A stretch of 64,000 bases of DNA from an uncultured Microbacteriaceae bacterium (lineage in GTDB: Bacteria > Actinomycetota > Actinomycetes > Actinomycetales > Microbacteriaceae), in contig CANKXX010000001.1 of NCBI GenBank assembly GCA_947487835.1, positions 62,001 to 126,000 on the forward strand, in the 5' to 3' direction. Shown in pieces: positions 17,536-26,870 of this stretch. The notes below the pieces were generated by a model. It did no database searches, was not told the DNA's origin, and worked only from the letters and a program-made list of their open reading frames with translations. How positions within the stretch are numbered: the stretch's first letter is position 1; each line of letters opens with the position of its first letter. The translations under genes and the position numbers were made by a program.

Positions 17536-18960
17536 ATGTTCAGTGATTCATCCGAGGTGCTCGCGTTCATCAAGGACACCGACGTCAAGTTCCTTGATAT
17601 CCGATTCACCGACCTCCCCGGTGTTCAGCAGCACTTCAACATTCCCGCTTCGACGGTCGACGAGGAGTTCTTCTCCGTCGGCCAGCTCTTCGACGGGTCT
17701 TCCATCCGGGGTTTCGCCTCGATCCACGAGTCCGACATGCAGCTGATCCCTGATGTCACCACCGCGTACATCGACCCCTTCCGCGCCGAGCGCACGCTCA
17801 TCATGGTGTTCGACATCTACAACCCGCGGAACGGCGAGATCTACGGCCGCGACCCGCGTCAGGTGGCCAAGAAGGCTGAGAAGTACCTCGCCTCCACCGG
17901 CATCGCCGACACCGCGTTCTTCGCCCCCGAGGCCGAGTTCTACATCTTCGACGACGTGCGCTACGAGGTGAACCAGCACCGCAGCTTCTACTCCGTCGAC
18001 TCCGAGGAGGGTGCCTGGAACTCCGGCCGCGAGGAGGAGGGCGGCAACCTCGCCAACAAGACCCCCTACAAGGGCGGCTACTTCCCCGTCAGCCCCGTAG
18101 ACAAGCAGGCCGACCTGCGCGACGACATCAGCCTGAAGCTGATCGAGGCGGGCCTGATCCTCGAGCGCGCTCACCACGAGGTGGGCACCGGCGGCCAGGC
18201 CGAGATCAACTACCGCTTCGACACGATGGTGCACGCGGCCGACGACATCCTCAAGTTCAAGTACATCGTCAAGAACACCGCCGACCAGTGGGGCAAGACG
18301 GCGACGTTCATGCCGAAGCCCCTGTTCGGCGACAACGGCTCGGGCATGCACACCCACCAGTCGCTCTGGAACGACGGCAAGCCGCTGTTCTACGACGAGG
18401 CCGGCTACGGCGGCCTGTCCGACCTCGCCCGCTGGTACATCGGCGGCCTGCTCAAGCACGCGCCCGCCGTGCTCGCCTTCACGAACCCGACGGTGAACTC
18501 GTACCACCGCCTGGTCCCCGGTTTCGAGGCTCCCGTCAACCTGGTCTACTCGGCCGGCAACCGCTCCGCCTCGATCCGCATCCCGATCACGGGCACCAAC
18601 CCGAAGGCCAAGCGCATCGAGTTCCGCGCGCCCGACGCCTCCGGCAACCCGTACCTCGCCTTCGCGGCGCAGCTGATGGCCGGCCTCGACGGCATCCGCA
18701 ACCGCATCGAGCCGCACGAGCCCGTGGACAAGGACCTCTACGAGCTGCCGCCCGAGGAGGCCAAGAACATCCCCCAGGTTCCGTCGTCGCTCGAGGGCGC
18801 GCTTGCCGCGCTCGAGGCCGACCACGAGTTCCTCACGGCGGGCAACGTGTTCACCGAGGACCTCATCGAGACGTGGATCGAGTACAAGCGCGAGAAGGAG
18901 ATCAAGCCCCTCGCGCAGCGCCCGCACCCGTTCGAGTTCGAGCTCTACTACGGCGTCTAG
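17536..18960 (+). CDS. glnA: Glutamine synthetase type I (GlnA1)
   Basis: A 474-residue cytosolic dodecameric enzyme making glutamine from glutamate, ammonia and ATP. It is the main ammonia-assimilation enzyme. Seen are [17 protein letters not shown] near the N-terminus, the ATP-binding [25 protein letters not shown] and the adenylylation loop [10 protein letters not shown], with the modifiable Tyr at 402. It is therefore a GSI-beta enzyme controlled by GlnE, encoded just downstream on the other strand. The ATG at 17536 follows TTGGAG. Transcription is probably under GlnR, and a strong terminator follows. Confidence 0.97.
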   Translation: MFSDSSEVLAFIKDTDVKFLDIRFTDLPGVQQHFNIPASTVDEEFFSVGQLFDGSSIRGFASIHESDMQLIPDVTTAYIDPFRAERTLIMVFDIYNPRNGEIYGRDPRQVAKKAEKYLASTGIADTAFFAPEAEFYIFDDVRYEVNQHRSFYSVDSEEGAWNSGREEEGGNLANKTPYKGGYFPVSPVDKQADLRDDISLKLIEAGLILERAHHEVGTGGQAEINYRFDTMVHAADDILKFKYIVKNTADQWGKTATFMPKPLFGDNGSGMHTHQSLWNDGKPLFYDEAGYGGLSDLARWYIGGLLKHAPAVLAFTNPTVNSYHRLVPGFEAPVNLVYSAGNRSASIRIPITGTNPKAKRIEFRAPDASGNPYLAFAAQLMAGLDGIRNRIEPHEPVDKDLYELPPEEAKNIPQVPSSLEGALAALEADHEFLTAGNVFTEDLIETWIEYKREKEIKPLAQRPHPFEFELYYGV

Positions 18961-18979
18961 TCCGTAGCCGTTCCGGGAG

Positions 18980-19017
18980 AGGGCCCCGCCGCGTTCGCGC
19001 GGCGGGGCCCTTTCTTG
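18980..19017 (+). terminator. glnA rho-independent terminator
   Basis: A 14-bp perfect GC-rich stem (18980-18993 with 18998-19011) closed by a TTCG tetraloop is followed by TTTCTTGTT. It begins 19 nt after the glnA stop. Confidence 0.9.
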
Positions 19018-19029
19018 TTCCGTCACGGT

Positions 19030-19048
19030 CCCTGAGCCTGTCGAAGGG
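19030..19048 (+). repeat. Dispersed 19-bp intergenic repeat, copy 1
   Basis: CCCTGAGCCTGTCGAAGGG lies between the glnA terminator and the glnE 3' end. Near-identical copies occur at 44049 (opposite orientation, 1 mismatch) and at 52795/52835 (an inverted pair). All are intergenic, so this looks like a REP-type family. Confidence 0.75.
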
Positions 19049-19111
19049 TACGGTCCCTGCTTCCGGGTACGTCCCGCGGGCATCCGCTGGTGCGGGGTGC
19101 AGACGGGGCCG

Positions 19112-22100
19112 CTAGACCGCGGTGGGAGTGGGGCGGTCCTGGTGGCCGTAGAAGCCGCGCTCGAAGACGGCCCGGGCGCGGCGGGTGACTCCGAGGTAGT
19201 CCTCCTCGAGCTGGGTCGCGGACCGCGGCGGGTACGCCATCAGGCGCGCGATGCCGTCGAGCTGCTGCCGGTCCGTGGGCAGCACGTCGGCCGTGCGGTT
19301 GCTCCACAGCGTCATCGCCGAGCGCGCCCGGGAGGCGAAGATCCACGCGGCGCGCAGGCGTGCGGCATCCGCGGCGGGCACGAGGTCGGCGCCCACCGCC
19401 GCGTCGAGCGCCCCGAGCGTCGACGTCGTGCGCAGCCCGGGCACCCGGTGGGCGTGCTCGAGCTGGAGCAGCTGCACGAACCACTCGACGTCGCTCAGGG
19501 AGCCCCGGCCGAGCTTGAGGTGCCGCGCGGGATCGGCGCCCTGCGGCAGCCTCTCGTTCTCCACCCGCGCCTTGATGCGCTTGATCTCGCGCAGGTCGGC
19601 CTCCGCCACCTGGGCCGGGTAACGGTAGGAGTTCGCGAGCTCCATGAAGTCGTTCACGAGGCCGAGGTCGCCCACGACGCCCCGGGCGCGGAGCAGCGCC
19701 TGCGCCTCCCAGGTCAGCGACCAGCGCTCGTAGTACGCCCGGTACGAGGCGAGCGACCGGACCACGGGACCGTTCTTGCCCTCCGGCCGGAGCCCGGCAT
19801 CGAGGTCGAGCGGTAGGCGGTTGTCCTCGGTGAGGCGGTTCAGCTCCGAGACGATGAACTGTGCGCGCCGGTTGGCGAGATCGGGGTCCATGCCGGCGAT
19901 GGGCCGGTACACGTACATGACGTCGGCGTCCGAGCCGAAGCCCAGTTCCCCTCCCCCGTAGCGGCCCATGGCGATGATCGCGAACTCCGGCCACGGCCCG
20001 TCCTCGCGCCGGATCCCGCGCACCAGGCCGCGCAGGATCGCCGTCGTGATGTCGGACAGGCCGCGGCCGAGCTCCTCGATGGTGATCATGCCGATGATCC
20101 CGCTGATGGCGAGCCGCAGCACCTCCCGGCGGCGGGCGGTGCGCAGCGCCGTCGCCGCGGCCTCCAGGGTGCCGTGCCGGTTGACGGTGGCCACCGCCTC
20201 CTCCTCGAGCGCCCGCCAGGGCCGCGGGCGGAGCTCCTCGTCCTCGTCGAACCACGCCGCAGCCTCGGGGATGCGCTCGAGCAGGTCGCCGACGAAGCGC
20301 GACCCCGAGAGCACCTGGGTGAGCCGGTGCGCGGCGCCGGACGAGTCGCGGAGCATGCGGAGGAACCAGCTGCGGTCCCCGAGCGCCTCGCTCAGCCGGC
20401 GGAACGTGAGCAGCCCGTGGTCGGGATCCGCGCCGTCGGCGAACCACTGCAGCATGATCGGCAACAGGTTGCGCTGGATCGTCGCGCGCCGCGACACGCC
20501 CTGGGTGAGGGCGCCGATGTGGGCGAGGGCGCCGCGGGCGTCGGTGAAGCCGATGGCGGCGAGCCGGGCGGCGGCCTGCGCGCTGGTGAGGGCGAAGTCC
20601 TCCTCGGGCAGCTGGGCGACCGCCGCGAGCAGCGGGCGGTAGAACAGGCGCTCGTGCAGGGAGCGCACGGCGGTCTTGGTCGCGCCCCAGCGCTGAGTCA
20701 GCTCGGCGGCGCCCGTCGCGAGTCCGGTCGCGCGGGCGAGGATGCGCAGGTCGTTCTCGTCTCGCGGCATGAGATGGGTGCGCCGGAGTCGCTGCAGCTG
20801 GAGCCGGTGCTCGAGCAGCCGGAGGAAGCGGTACTCCTCCGCGAACTCCGCCGCCTCGCGCCGTCCGATGTAGCCCTGCTCGGCCAGGGCGTCCAGCGCC
20901 CGGAGGGTGCCCGCCTGCCGCACGGCGTCATCGTTCTGGCCGTGCACGAGCTGCAGCAGCTGCACGGTGAACTCCACGTCGCGGAGTCCCCCGGGCCCGA
21001 GCTTCAGCTGGATGTCGACGTCCGACGGCGGGATGTTCTCGGTGACGCGGCCACGCATCTGCTGCACGGACTCGACGAAGTTCTCTCGGCTCGCGCTGCT
21101 CCACACGCGGGGCGCGACGCCCGCGACGTAGCGGGCGCCGAGGCCGGGGTCCCCGGCCAGGGGCCGGGCCTTGAGCAGCGCCTGGAACTCCCACCCCTTG
21201 GCCCAGCGGTCGTAGTAGGTGAGGTGCGACTCGAGCGTGCGCACGAGCGCACCGGCCTTGCCCTCGGGCCGCAGGTTCGCGTCCACCTCCCAGAGCCCCG
21301 GCTCGATGCCGGGCTCGTCGATGCCGCGCATGGTGAGCACCGCCAGCCGCGTCGCGACCTCGATCGCCCTGCCGGTGCCGAGGTCGCTGCCCTCCGCGGG
21401 CTCGGCCACGAAGATCACGTCGACGTCGCTCACGTAGTTGAGCTCGCGGGCGCCCGCCTTGCCCATGCCGATGATCGCGAACAGCGTGCCCTCGACCTCC
21501 TCGCGGGAGAACCGCCCGGGCCCGCGTCCGCCGGCGGAGACCTGGGCGCGGGCGACGGCGAGGGCCGCGTCGAGCGCGGCGCCGGCGAGGTCGGCGAGGA
21601 AGGCGGTCACGTCGGCCACGGCGGCCAGCGGCTCGGGCCGGGACAGGTCGTAGGCGGCCAGCCGGGTCAGGTGCCTGCGGTACCGGACCCGGAGCGCCTT
21701 CCGCCCCGCGTCGTCGGTGAGCGTCGCGAAGCCGTCCACGGCGCCGACCGACTCGAGCAGGTCGGCCCGCAGCATCGCCCCGTCGGGCAGGCCCTCGAGC
21801 GGCTCGGCCAGTGCGGCCAGCTCGTCGGGATGACGCTGCAGGAAGTCGGCGAGTCCGCTCGACGCACCCAGCACCGACACCAGCCGCCGGGCGGCCTCGT
21901 CGTCGCCCAGGAGCGCGCGGACGGGCTCGTCGCGCGCCCGGAGCATCGCCGACAGGGCGCGCAGGGCGCCGTCCGGGTCCGCCGCCCGGGCGAGGAGCGG
22001 GAGGAGGTCCTCCATCGGCAGCCCGGACAGGGCTGCCGCCTCGCCCAGCGCCTCGCGGGCGCCACTCAGATCGGCGAAGCCGGCTTTCGCGAGCTCACTG

Positions 22101-22126
22101 AGCCCCGTGGAGTCGCGCCGCATCAC
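19112..22126 (-). CDS. glnE: Bifunctional glutamine synthetase adenylyltransferase/deadenylase
   Basis: A 1004-residue enzyme that adds AMP to the GlnA tyrosine when nitrogen is plentiful and removes it when nitrogen is scarce. Two nucleotidyltransferase domains are visible. The N-terminal one (deadenylase, around residue 230) has RELNYVSDVDVIFV; the C-terminal one (adenylylase, around residue 730) has GGGELGFGSDADVMYV. A helical linker joins them. The length is typical for actinobacteria. The start is GTG at 22126 or the adjoining ATG at 22123, 19 nt after the glnA2 stop, so the two form an operon. Confidence 0.96.
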   Translation of the reverse strand: MMRRDSTGLSELAKAGFADLSGAREALGEAAALSGLPMEDLLPLLARAADPDGALRALSAMLRARDEPVRALLGDDEAARRLVSVLGASSGLADFLQRHPDELAALAEPLEGLPDGAMLRADLLESVGAVDGFATLTDDAGRKALRVRYRRHLTRLAAYDLSRPEPLAAVADVTAFLADLAGAALDAALAVARAQVSAGGRGPGRFSREEVEGTLFAIIGMGKAGARELNYVSDVDVIFVAEPAEGSDLGTGRAIEVATRLAVLTMRGIDEPGIEPGLWEVDANLRPEGKAGALVRTLESHLTYYDRWAKGWEFQALLKARPLAGDPGLGARYVAGVAPRVWSSASRENFVESVQQMRGRVTENIPPSDVDIQLKLGPGGLRDVEFTVQLLQLVHGQNDDAVRQAGTLRALDALAEQGYIGRREAAEFAEEYRFLRLLEHRLQLQRLRRTHLMPRDENDLRILARATGLATGAAELTQRWGATKTAVRSLHERLFYRPLLAAVAQLPEEDFALTSAQAAARLAAIGFTDARGALAHIGALTQGVSRRATIQRNLLPIMLQWFADGADPDHGLLTFRRLSEALGDRSWFLRMLRDSSGAAHRLTQVLSGSRFVGDLLERIPEAAAWFDEDEELRPRPWRALEEEAVATVNRHGTLEAAATALRTARRREVLRLAISGIIGMITIEELGRGLSDITTAILRGLVRGIRREDGPWPEFAIIAMGRYGGGELGFGSDADVMYVYRPIAGMDPDLANRRAQFIVSELNRLTEDNRLPLDLDAGLRPEGKNGPVVRSLASYRAYYERWSLTWEAQALLRARGVVGDLGLVNDFMELANSYRYPAQVAEADLREIKRIKARVENERLPQGADPARHLKLGRGSLSDVEWFVQLLQLEHAHRVPGLRTTSTLGALDAAVGADLVPAADAARLRAAWIFASRARSAMTLWSNRTADVLPTDRQQLDGIARLMAYPPRSATQLEEDYLGVTRRARAVFERGFYGHQDRPTPTAV

Positions 22127-22145
22127 CGTGCTCGGAACGGGGCCG

Positions 22146-23483
22146 TCAGAGCATCTCGAGGTTCGAGCGCAGTTCGAACGGCGTCACCTGGGCGCGGTAG
22201 TCGCGCCACTCCTGCCGCTTGTTGAGCAGCACGTAGTTGAACACCTGCTCCCCCAGCGTCTCCGCGACCAGCTCGGACTCCTCCATGATCTGCACGGCGT
22301 GATCGAGGCTCGCGGGCAGCGGGTTGTAGCCGAGCGCGCGGCGCTCCGAGTCGCTGAGCGTCCACACGTTGTCCTCGGCCTCGGCGGGGAGGTCGTAGCC
22401 CTCCTCGATGCCCTTCAGGCCTGCCGCGAGCAGCAGCGAGAACGAGAGGTACGGGTTCGCGGCGGAGTCCATCGCGCGGTACTCGACCCGCGAGCTCTGG
22501 CCCTTGTTGGGCTTGTAGAGCGGCACCCGCACGAGCGCGGAGCGGTTGTTGTGGCCCCAGGTGACGAAGCTCGGGGCCTCGCCGCCGCCCCAGAGGCGCT
22601 TGTAGGAGTTCACGAACTGGTTCGTGACCGCCGTGATCTCGGGTGCGTGGCGCAGGAGGCCGGCGATGAACTGGCGGCCGATCTTCGAGAGCTGGTACTG
22701 CGCCCCCGCCTCGTAGAACGCGTTCGTGTCGCCCTCGAACAGGGACATGTGGGTGTGCATGCCGCTGCCGGGCTTGTCGGAGAACGGCTTCGGCATGAAC
22801 GTCGCGTAGACGCCCTGCTCGATGGCCACCTCCTTCACCACGGTGCGGAAGGTCATGATGTTGTCCGCGGTCGTCAGCGCGTCGGCGTAGCGGAGGTCGA
22901 TCTCGTTCTGACCGGGGCCCGCCTCGTGGTGGCTGAACTCCACCGAGATGCCGAGGTCCTCGAGCATCCGCACGGAGCGGCGGCGGAAGTCGTGCGCCGT
23001 GCCACCGGGCACGTTGTCGAAGTACCCGGCCGAGTCGACCGGCTGCGGGCCCTCGGCGCCGAAGCGCGAGGACTTGAGCAGGTAGAACTCGATCTCCGGG
23101 TGCGTATAGAAGGTGAAGCCGCGGTCGGCGGCCTTCGCGAGCGTGCGCTTCAGCACATTGCGCGGGTCGGCCACCGCGGGCTGGCCGTCCGGCGTCGTGA
23201 TGTCGCAGAACATGCGCGCGGTCGGGTCGATCTCGCCGCGCCACGGCAGGATCTGGAAGGTCGTCGGGTCCGGGTGCGCGAGCATGTCCGCCTCGAACGA
23301 GCGGGTCAGGCCCTCGATGGCAGAACCGTCGAAGCCCAGGCCCTCGCTGAACGCTCCCTCGACCTCGGCCGGGGCGATCGCCACCGACTTGAGGGTGCCC
23401 GTGACGTCGGTGAACCAGAGGCGGATGAACTTGATCCCGCGCTCCTCGATCGTGCGAAGAACGAAGTCCCGCTGCTTGTCCAT
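22146..23483 (-). CDS. glnA2: Second glutamine synthetase type I (GlnA2)
   Basis: A 445-residue GSI enzyme. The catalytic motifs FMPKPFSDKPGSGMHTHMS and NNRSALVRVP are intact. Where GlnA1 has the adenylylated Tyr, this protein has Trp374 (DNVWTLSDSE), so it should escape GlnE control, as for the GSI-alpha GlnA2 group. The ATG at 23483 follows AAAGGGTAGGA. The downstream glnE is probably co-transcribed. The order glnA2-glnE beside panB is typical for actinobacteria. Confidence 0.93.
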   Translation of the reverse strand: MDKQRDFVLRTIEERGIKFIRLWFTDVTGTLKSVAIAPAEVEGAFSEGLGFDGSAIEGLTRSFEADMLAHPDPTTFQILPWRGEIDPTARMFCDITTPDGQPAVADPRNVLKRTLAKAADRGFTFYTHPEIEFYLLKSSRFGAEGPQPVDSAGYFDNVPGGTAHDFRRRSVRMLEDLGISVEFSHHEAGPGQNEIDLRYADALTTADNIMTFRTVVKEVAIEQGVYATFMPKPFSDKPGSGMHTHMSLFEGDTNAFYEAGAQYQLSKIGRQFIAGLLRHAPEITAVTNQFVNSYKRLWGGGEAPSFVTWGHNNRSALVRVPLYKPNKGQSSRVEYRAMDSAANPYLSFSLLLAAGLKGIEEGYDLPAEAEDNVWTLSDSERRALGYNPLPASLDHAVQIMEESELVAETLGEQVFNYVLLNKRQEWRDYRAQVTPFELRSNLEML

Positions 23484-23604
23484 TCCTACCCTTTCTGTCC
23501 CCCCACCCAGGCTAGTGGTTAGCCCACCGCTTCCGATGCCGCGGCCACCCGTGGCGGTCGGTGGCGCCCGGACCCGCGCGGGGGCGCGGCAATAGACTGG
23601 CGCC

Positions 23605-24420
23605 ATGCCTGAGCAGCCGGTCATCAAGCGCGTGCGCACCCGCCACTTCCAGAGCGCGAAGGAGCAGGGCATCAAGATCACCGGGCTCACCAGCTACGAC
23701 ACGCTGACGGCCGGCATCTTCGACGAGGCCGGCATCGACTTCCTGCTCGTCGGCGACTCCGCGGGCAACGCGGTGCTCGGCTACGAGACGACCGTGCCCG
23801 TGACCATCGACGAGCTGATCCCGCTCGCCCGCGCCGTCGCGACGACCGTCCGGCGCGCGTTCGTCGTCGCGGACATGCCGTTCGGCTCCTACGAGTCCGG
23901 TCCGGAGGAGGCGCTGCACACCGCGTTCCGCTTCATGAAGGAGGCGCAGGCGCACGCCGTGAAGCTCGAGGGCGGCACGCGCAGCGCGGAGCAGATCCGG
24001 CGCATCGTCGAGGCCGGCATCCCGGTGATGGCGCATATCGGCTTCACCCCGCAGAGCGAGCACGGACTGGGCGGCCACATGATCCAGGGCCGGGGCGCCG
24101 GCTTCGAGCAGCTCATGGCCGACGCGCACGCCGTGGAGCAGGCCGGCGCGTTCGCGGTGGTGCTCGAGATGGTGCCCGCGGATGCCGCCGCCAAGGTGAC
24201 GGCCGCGTTGCACATCCCGACGATCGGCGTGGGCGCCGGGCCGGACGTGGACGGTCAGCTGCTGGTCTGGACCGACTTCGCGGGCTTCACCGCCGGCCGC
24301 ATCCCCAAGTTCGTGCGGCAGTACGCGGACCTGCGCGGCGTGCTCACCGGCGCGGTGACCGCCTTCCGGGCCGACGTCGACTCCGGCAGCTACCCGAACT
24401 CGGAGGAGTCCTACTCCTAG
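23605..24420 (+). CDS. panB: 3-methyl-2-oxobutanoate hydroxymethyltransferase (ketopantoate synthase)
   Basis: A 271-residue TIM-barrel enzyme that transfers a hydroxymethyl group to 2-oxoisovalerate, the first committed step to pantothenate and CoA. Seen are the N-terminal ITGLTSYDTLTAGIFDEAG, the metal-binding LVGDSAGNAVLGY and the VKLEGG substrate loop. Length matches the family. TAGACT at 23593-23598, 6 nt before the ATG, indicates a leaderless start. It is divergent from glnA2. Confidence 0.95.
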   Translation: MPEQPVIKRVRTRHFQSAKEQGIKITGLTSYDTLTAGIFDEAGIDFLLVGDSAGNAVLGYETTVPVTIDELIPLARAVATTVRRAFVVADMPFGSYESGPEEALHTAFRFMKEAQAHAVKLEGGTRSAEQIRRIVEAGIPVMAHIGFTPQSEHGLGGHMIQGRGAGFEQLMADAHAVEQAGAFAVVLEMVPADAAAKVTAALHIPTIGVGAGPDVDGQLLVWTDFAGFTAGRIPKFVRQYADLRGVLTGAVTAFRADVDSGSYPNSEESYS

Positions 24421-24447
24421 GGCCCAAGCGTTCCCGGTCGCACTGTT

Positions 24448-24525
24448 CCGAATTCAGGTTCAGCTGCGACACGCCGCATCTGGCGGCCTCGAAACGCGGC
24501 GTGTCGCAGCACAGCCTGAATTCGG
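24448..24525. repeat. Palindromic intergenic repeat, family B copy 1
   Basis: A long inverted repeat starts 28 nt after the panB stop. Both arms carry GCGACACGCCGC or its complement, and outer ends GAATTCAGG/CCTGAATTC. A second copy with the same arms lies at 54380-54455. It could act as a terminator, but no T-run follows. Confidence 0.75.
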
Positions 24526-24571
24526 GACCGGCAGGAACCGGCAGGGGCTGCAGGGGCCTCGGCGGATCGGG

Positions 24572-24769
24572 TCAGTCGCGCCAGTTGTCGTTGCGCGCCT
24601 CCTCGGCCGCCCAGCGGGCCGAGCGCTCACGCACGGTGTCCATGGCGTGAGCCGCCTCCTCACGGGTGGCGAAGGGGCCGATCCGGTCCGGCGCGGGAGA
24701 GACCGCGCCCTGCTCCACTGCGCCGGTGCGGGAGTTGTACCAGAACTGCGTGTCTTCCTTGTCGCTCAT
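24572..24769 (-). CDS. Small SPOR-like protein
   Basis: A 65-residue soluble protein: FWYNSRTGAVEQG, then RIGPFATREEAAHAM, then a polar helical tail. The pattern matches small actinobacterial proteins annotated as SPOR-domain-like, often encoded next to ppgK. There is no signal peptide or membrane helix, so a peptidoglycan-binding role as in true SPOR proteins is doubtful. It is divergent from ppgK. Confidence 0.65.
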   Translation of the reverse strand: MSDKEDTQFWYNSRTGAVEQGAVSPAPDRIGPFATREEAAHAMDTVRERSARWAAEEARNDNWRD

Positions 24770-24814
24770 GGGGTCAAGATTAGGCCCCGTCTTCTTCCTC
24801 GGTAGGGTCTACTC

Positions 24815-25633
24815 ATGACTGAGCCAGCCACGACGGCAATCGGAATCGACATCGGTGGTACCGGCATCAAGGGCGCCATCGTCGACGTCCTCTCCGGTGA
24901 GCTGCTGACGGAACGCATCAAGAAGGCCACCCCCGAGGGCGGCGAGCCCGACGACATCGTCTCGACCGTCAAGGAGCTCATCGCCGAGCTCGGCGACGTG
25001 CCCGCGGGCACCCCGGTCGGGGTCTGCTTCCCGGCCGTCGTCGAGCACGGGCGCACGATGTCCGCGGCCAACGTGTCGAAGAACTGGATCGGGCTCGAGG
25101 CGGAGAAGCTGTTCGAGGAGCACCTGGGCGTCGACATCACCTTCGTCAACGACGCGGATGCCGCCGGCGTCGCCGAGGCGCACTTCGGCGCGGCGAAGGA
25201 CGTGAAAGGCCTCGTCATCATGACGACGCTCGGCACGGGCATCGGCTCCGCCCTCATCTACGACGGCATCCTCGTGCCGAACTCCGAGCTCGGGCACATG
25301 GACATCGGCGGACGCCGGGACTTCGAGAAGCGCGCGTCGTTCGCTGCCAAGGAGCGCAGCAAGCTCAGCTGGACCCGCTGGGCCGTGCGCCTGCAGGCCT
25401 TCTACTCCCAGGTCGAGAAGCTGTTGTGGCCGGACCTGTTCATCGTCGGCGGCGGGGTGTCGAAGCACCACAAGCAGTTCCTGCCGCTGCTGCAGTTGCG
25501 CACGCCGATCGTGCCCGCCGCGCTGCGGAACAACGCCGGCATCCTCGGGGCTGCCGCGCTCGCGGCTCACGCGGCCAGGAACACGGGCGACCGCACGACG
25601 GGCGACCTGCTCGCGAAGACCGAGGACCGCTGA
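24815..25633 (+). CDS. ppgK: Polyphosphate glucokinase (ROK family)
   Basis: A 272-residue cytosolic kinase phosphorylating glucose with polyphosphate or ATP. The N-terminal phosphate loop is GIDIGGTGIKGAIVD, followed by NDADAAGVAE with the catalytic Asp, TLGTGIGSAL and the ELGHMDIGG loop. The cysteine zinc site of many ROK proteins is absent, as expected in PpgK. TAGGGT at 24803-24808, 6 nt before the ATG, marks a leaderless start. Convergent rnpB follows. Confidence 0.93.
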   Translation: MTEPATTAIGIDIGGTGIKGAIVDVLSGELLTERIKKATPEGGEPDDIVSTVKELIAELGDVPAGTPVGVCFPAVVEHGRTMSAANVSKNWIGLEAEKLFEEHLGVDITFVNDADAAGVAEAHFGAAKDVKGLVIMTTLGTGIGSALIYDGILVPNSELGHMDIGGRRDFEKRASFAAKERSKLSWTRWAVRLQAFYSQVEKLLWPDLFIVGGGVSKHHKQFLPLLQLRTPIVPAALRNNAGILGAAALAAHAARNTGDRTTGDLLAKTEDR

Positions 25634-25635
25634 CC

Positions 25636-25670
25636 GTCTCGCCCCCCTCTCGCAGGAGGGGGGGCGAGAC
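25636..25670. terminator. Bidirectional hairpin between ppgK and rnpB
   Basis: The stem GTCTCGCCCCCCTC (25636-25649) pairs with 25656-25670 (one bulged G). It lies between convergent ppgK and rnpB. No T-run is present, so termination may depend on the stem alone or on Rho. Confidence 0.65.
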
Positions 25671-25682
25671 CGAGTAGCAGGG

Positions 25683-26074
25683 GCGAATGGGCCGACTGAT
25701 ACGCCGGGTTCTGTCCGGGCACTCTCGCGAGTGCCGTGGACGGCCATCTATCTACGGGATGCGTTGCCGCAGCCCTCTAGCGGTCTACCCGAAGACTCGG
25801 CGAGCAGCCTCAACGTCTTCTGTCTGACCTTGCTCCGGGCGAGGTTTACCGAGCCGGCCAGGTCGCCCTGGCCGCTGGTGGTCTCTTACACCACCGTTTC
25901 ACCCTTACCCGTCGCCGAGGCGGCGGGCGGTCTGTTCTCTGTGGCACTGTCTCGCGGGTTGCCCCGGGTGGGTGTTACCCACCGCCCTGCTCTGTGGAGC
26001 CCGGACGTTCCTCGGCGCCCGCGGTGTCCTTGCGGACCTGCCGGGCGACGCGACCGTCTTGCCGACCCATTCGC
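25683..26074 (-). ncRNA. rnpB: RNase P RNA (bacterial type A)
   Basis: Catalytic RNA that matures tRNA 5' ends. On the minus strand the conserved blocks appear in order: GAACGTCCGGGCTCCACAGAG, a GGGTAACACCCACC segment, GTGCCACAGAGAACAG, GGTAAGGGTGAAACGGTG, GGTAAACCTCGCCCGGAGC, GGGTAGACCGCTAGAG, GATAGATGGCCGTC and the 3' ACAGAACCCGGCGTATCAG. The ends GCGAATGGGTCGGC and GTCGGCCCATTCGC form helix P1, which sets the borders to within a few nt. Length is about 392 nt. Its position between ppgK and the C4-type coiled-coil gene is standard for actinobacteria. Confidence 0.95.
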
Positions 26075-26101
26075 TTGGGATCGATTCTACCGGCCCGCGG
26101 A

Positions 26102-26836
26102 TCAGAGGCCGGACTCCTCCGTCCGCACGAGGATCGCGCTGCTGTCCGGGCAGATCACCACGTCGTCCGGCGCGGCGCGGCGTACAGCCTCGAGGTCGGA
26201 TCCGGTGAGCCGCACGTTGCTCGCGAGGGACACCCCGCCGCGCAGGAGCGCGGCACCGATCCCGTAGCGGGCGCGCTGGCGCTCGTACAGCTCGAGCAGT
26301 TCGCGGGAGAACGCGTCGGAGAGCCGGCTCCGCTCACCCGCCACCTCGTCGCGGTCCGCGCGCAGGCGGGCGAGGGCGGCGTCCCGGGCGGCGGCGGCCT
26401 CGGCGAGCTGCGCGTTCACGGCGTCCTGCTCCGCGACCGTCTCGGCGTGCTCGGCCTCCAGCTCCTCGACGCGCTCCATCACGGTGAGCTCGATGTCCTC
26501 GAGGTCGCTGCGTCGCTTGCGCAGGGAGGCGAGTTCCTGCTCGAGAGCCTGCACGTCCTTCATCGAGCTCGTCGCGGCGACCCGCTGCTGGTCGCGGGCG
26601 ATGCGCGCCTCGACGACGGCGACGTCGGACTCGATGCGCTTCAGTTCCGTGCGGGCGTCCTCGAGGGCTCCCGTGCGCACCGCGAGGCGCTGCCGGATGG
26701 GCGACAGCTGCGCCTCGAGCGCGGCGATGGCCTTCCGCTCGGGCAGCGTCCGGGCCGCATGGTCCAGCTGCTGCAGCCGGGTGTCCATGCTCTGCAGCCG
26801 GAGCAGCTCCTTCTGGGTCTCGGGCGTCGCTTTCAT
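26102..26836 (-). CDS. Coiled-coil protein of the C4-type zinc ribbon family, ribbon degenerate
   Basis: A 244-residue protein that is almost entirely a long alpha-helical coiled coil (about 5-190), followed by the region that normally forms a four-Cys zinc ribbon. In relatives that region has two CxxC pairs. Here the first pair reads SLASN and the second reads CPDSS, so only one of four cysteines remains. The family is a cytosolic adaptor of uncertain role, usually encoded between rnpB and the Nif3-like gene as here. The Nif3-like gene is upstream on the same strand, 34 nt away. Confidence 0.85.
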   Translation of the reverse strand: MKATPETQKELLRLQSMDTRLQQLDHAARTLPERKAIAALEAQLSPIRQRLAVRTGALEDARTELKRIESDVAVVEARIARDQQRVAATSSMKDVQALEQELASLRKRRSDLEDIELTVMERVEELEAEHAETVAEQDAVNAQLAEAAAARDAALARLRADRDEVAGERSRLSDAFSRELLELYERQRARYGIGAALLRGGVSLASNVRLTGSDLEAVRRAAPDDVVICPDSSAILVRTEESGL

Positions 26837-26870
26837 GGTCTCCTGGTCTCTCGGGTGCGGTGGGGGTCGG

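Noticed and set aside
20174-22225. 683-codon plus-strand ORF opposite glnE, with similar long antisense ORFs over glnA, panB and parE
   Set aside because: All are shadows of strongly conserved genes and contain no recognisable domain.
25731-26267. Plus-strand ORFs across 25.7-26.3 kb
   Set aside because: The sequence is the complement of RNase P RNA with its conserved blocks in order.
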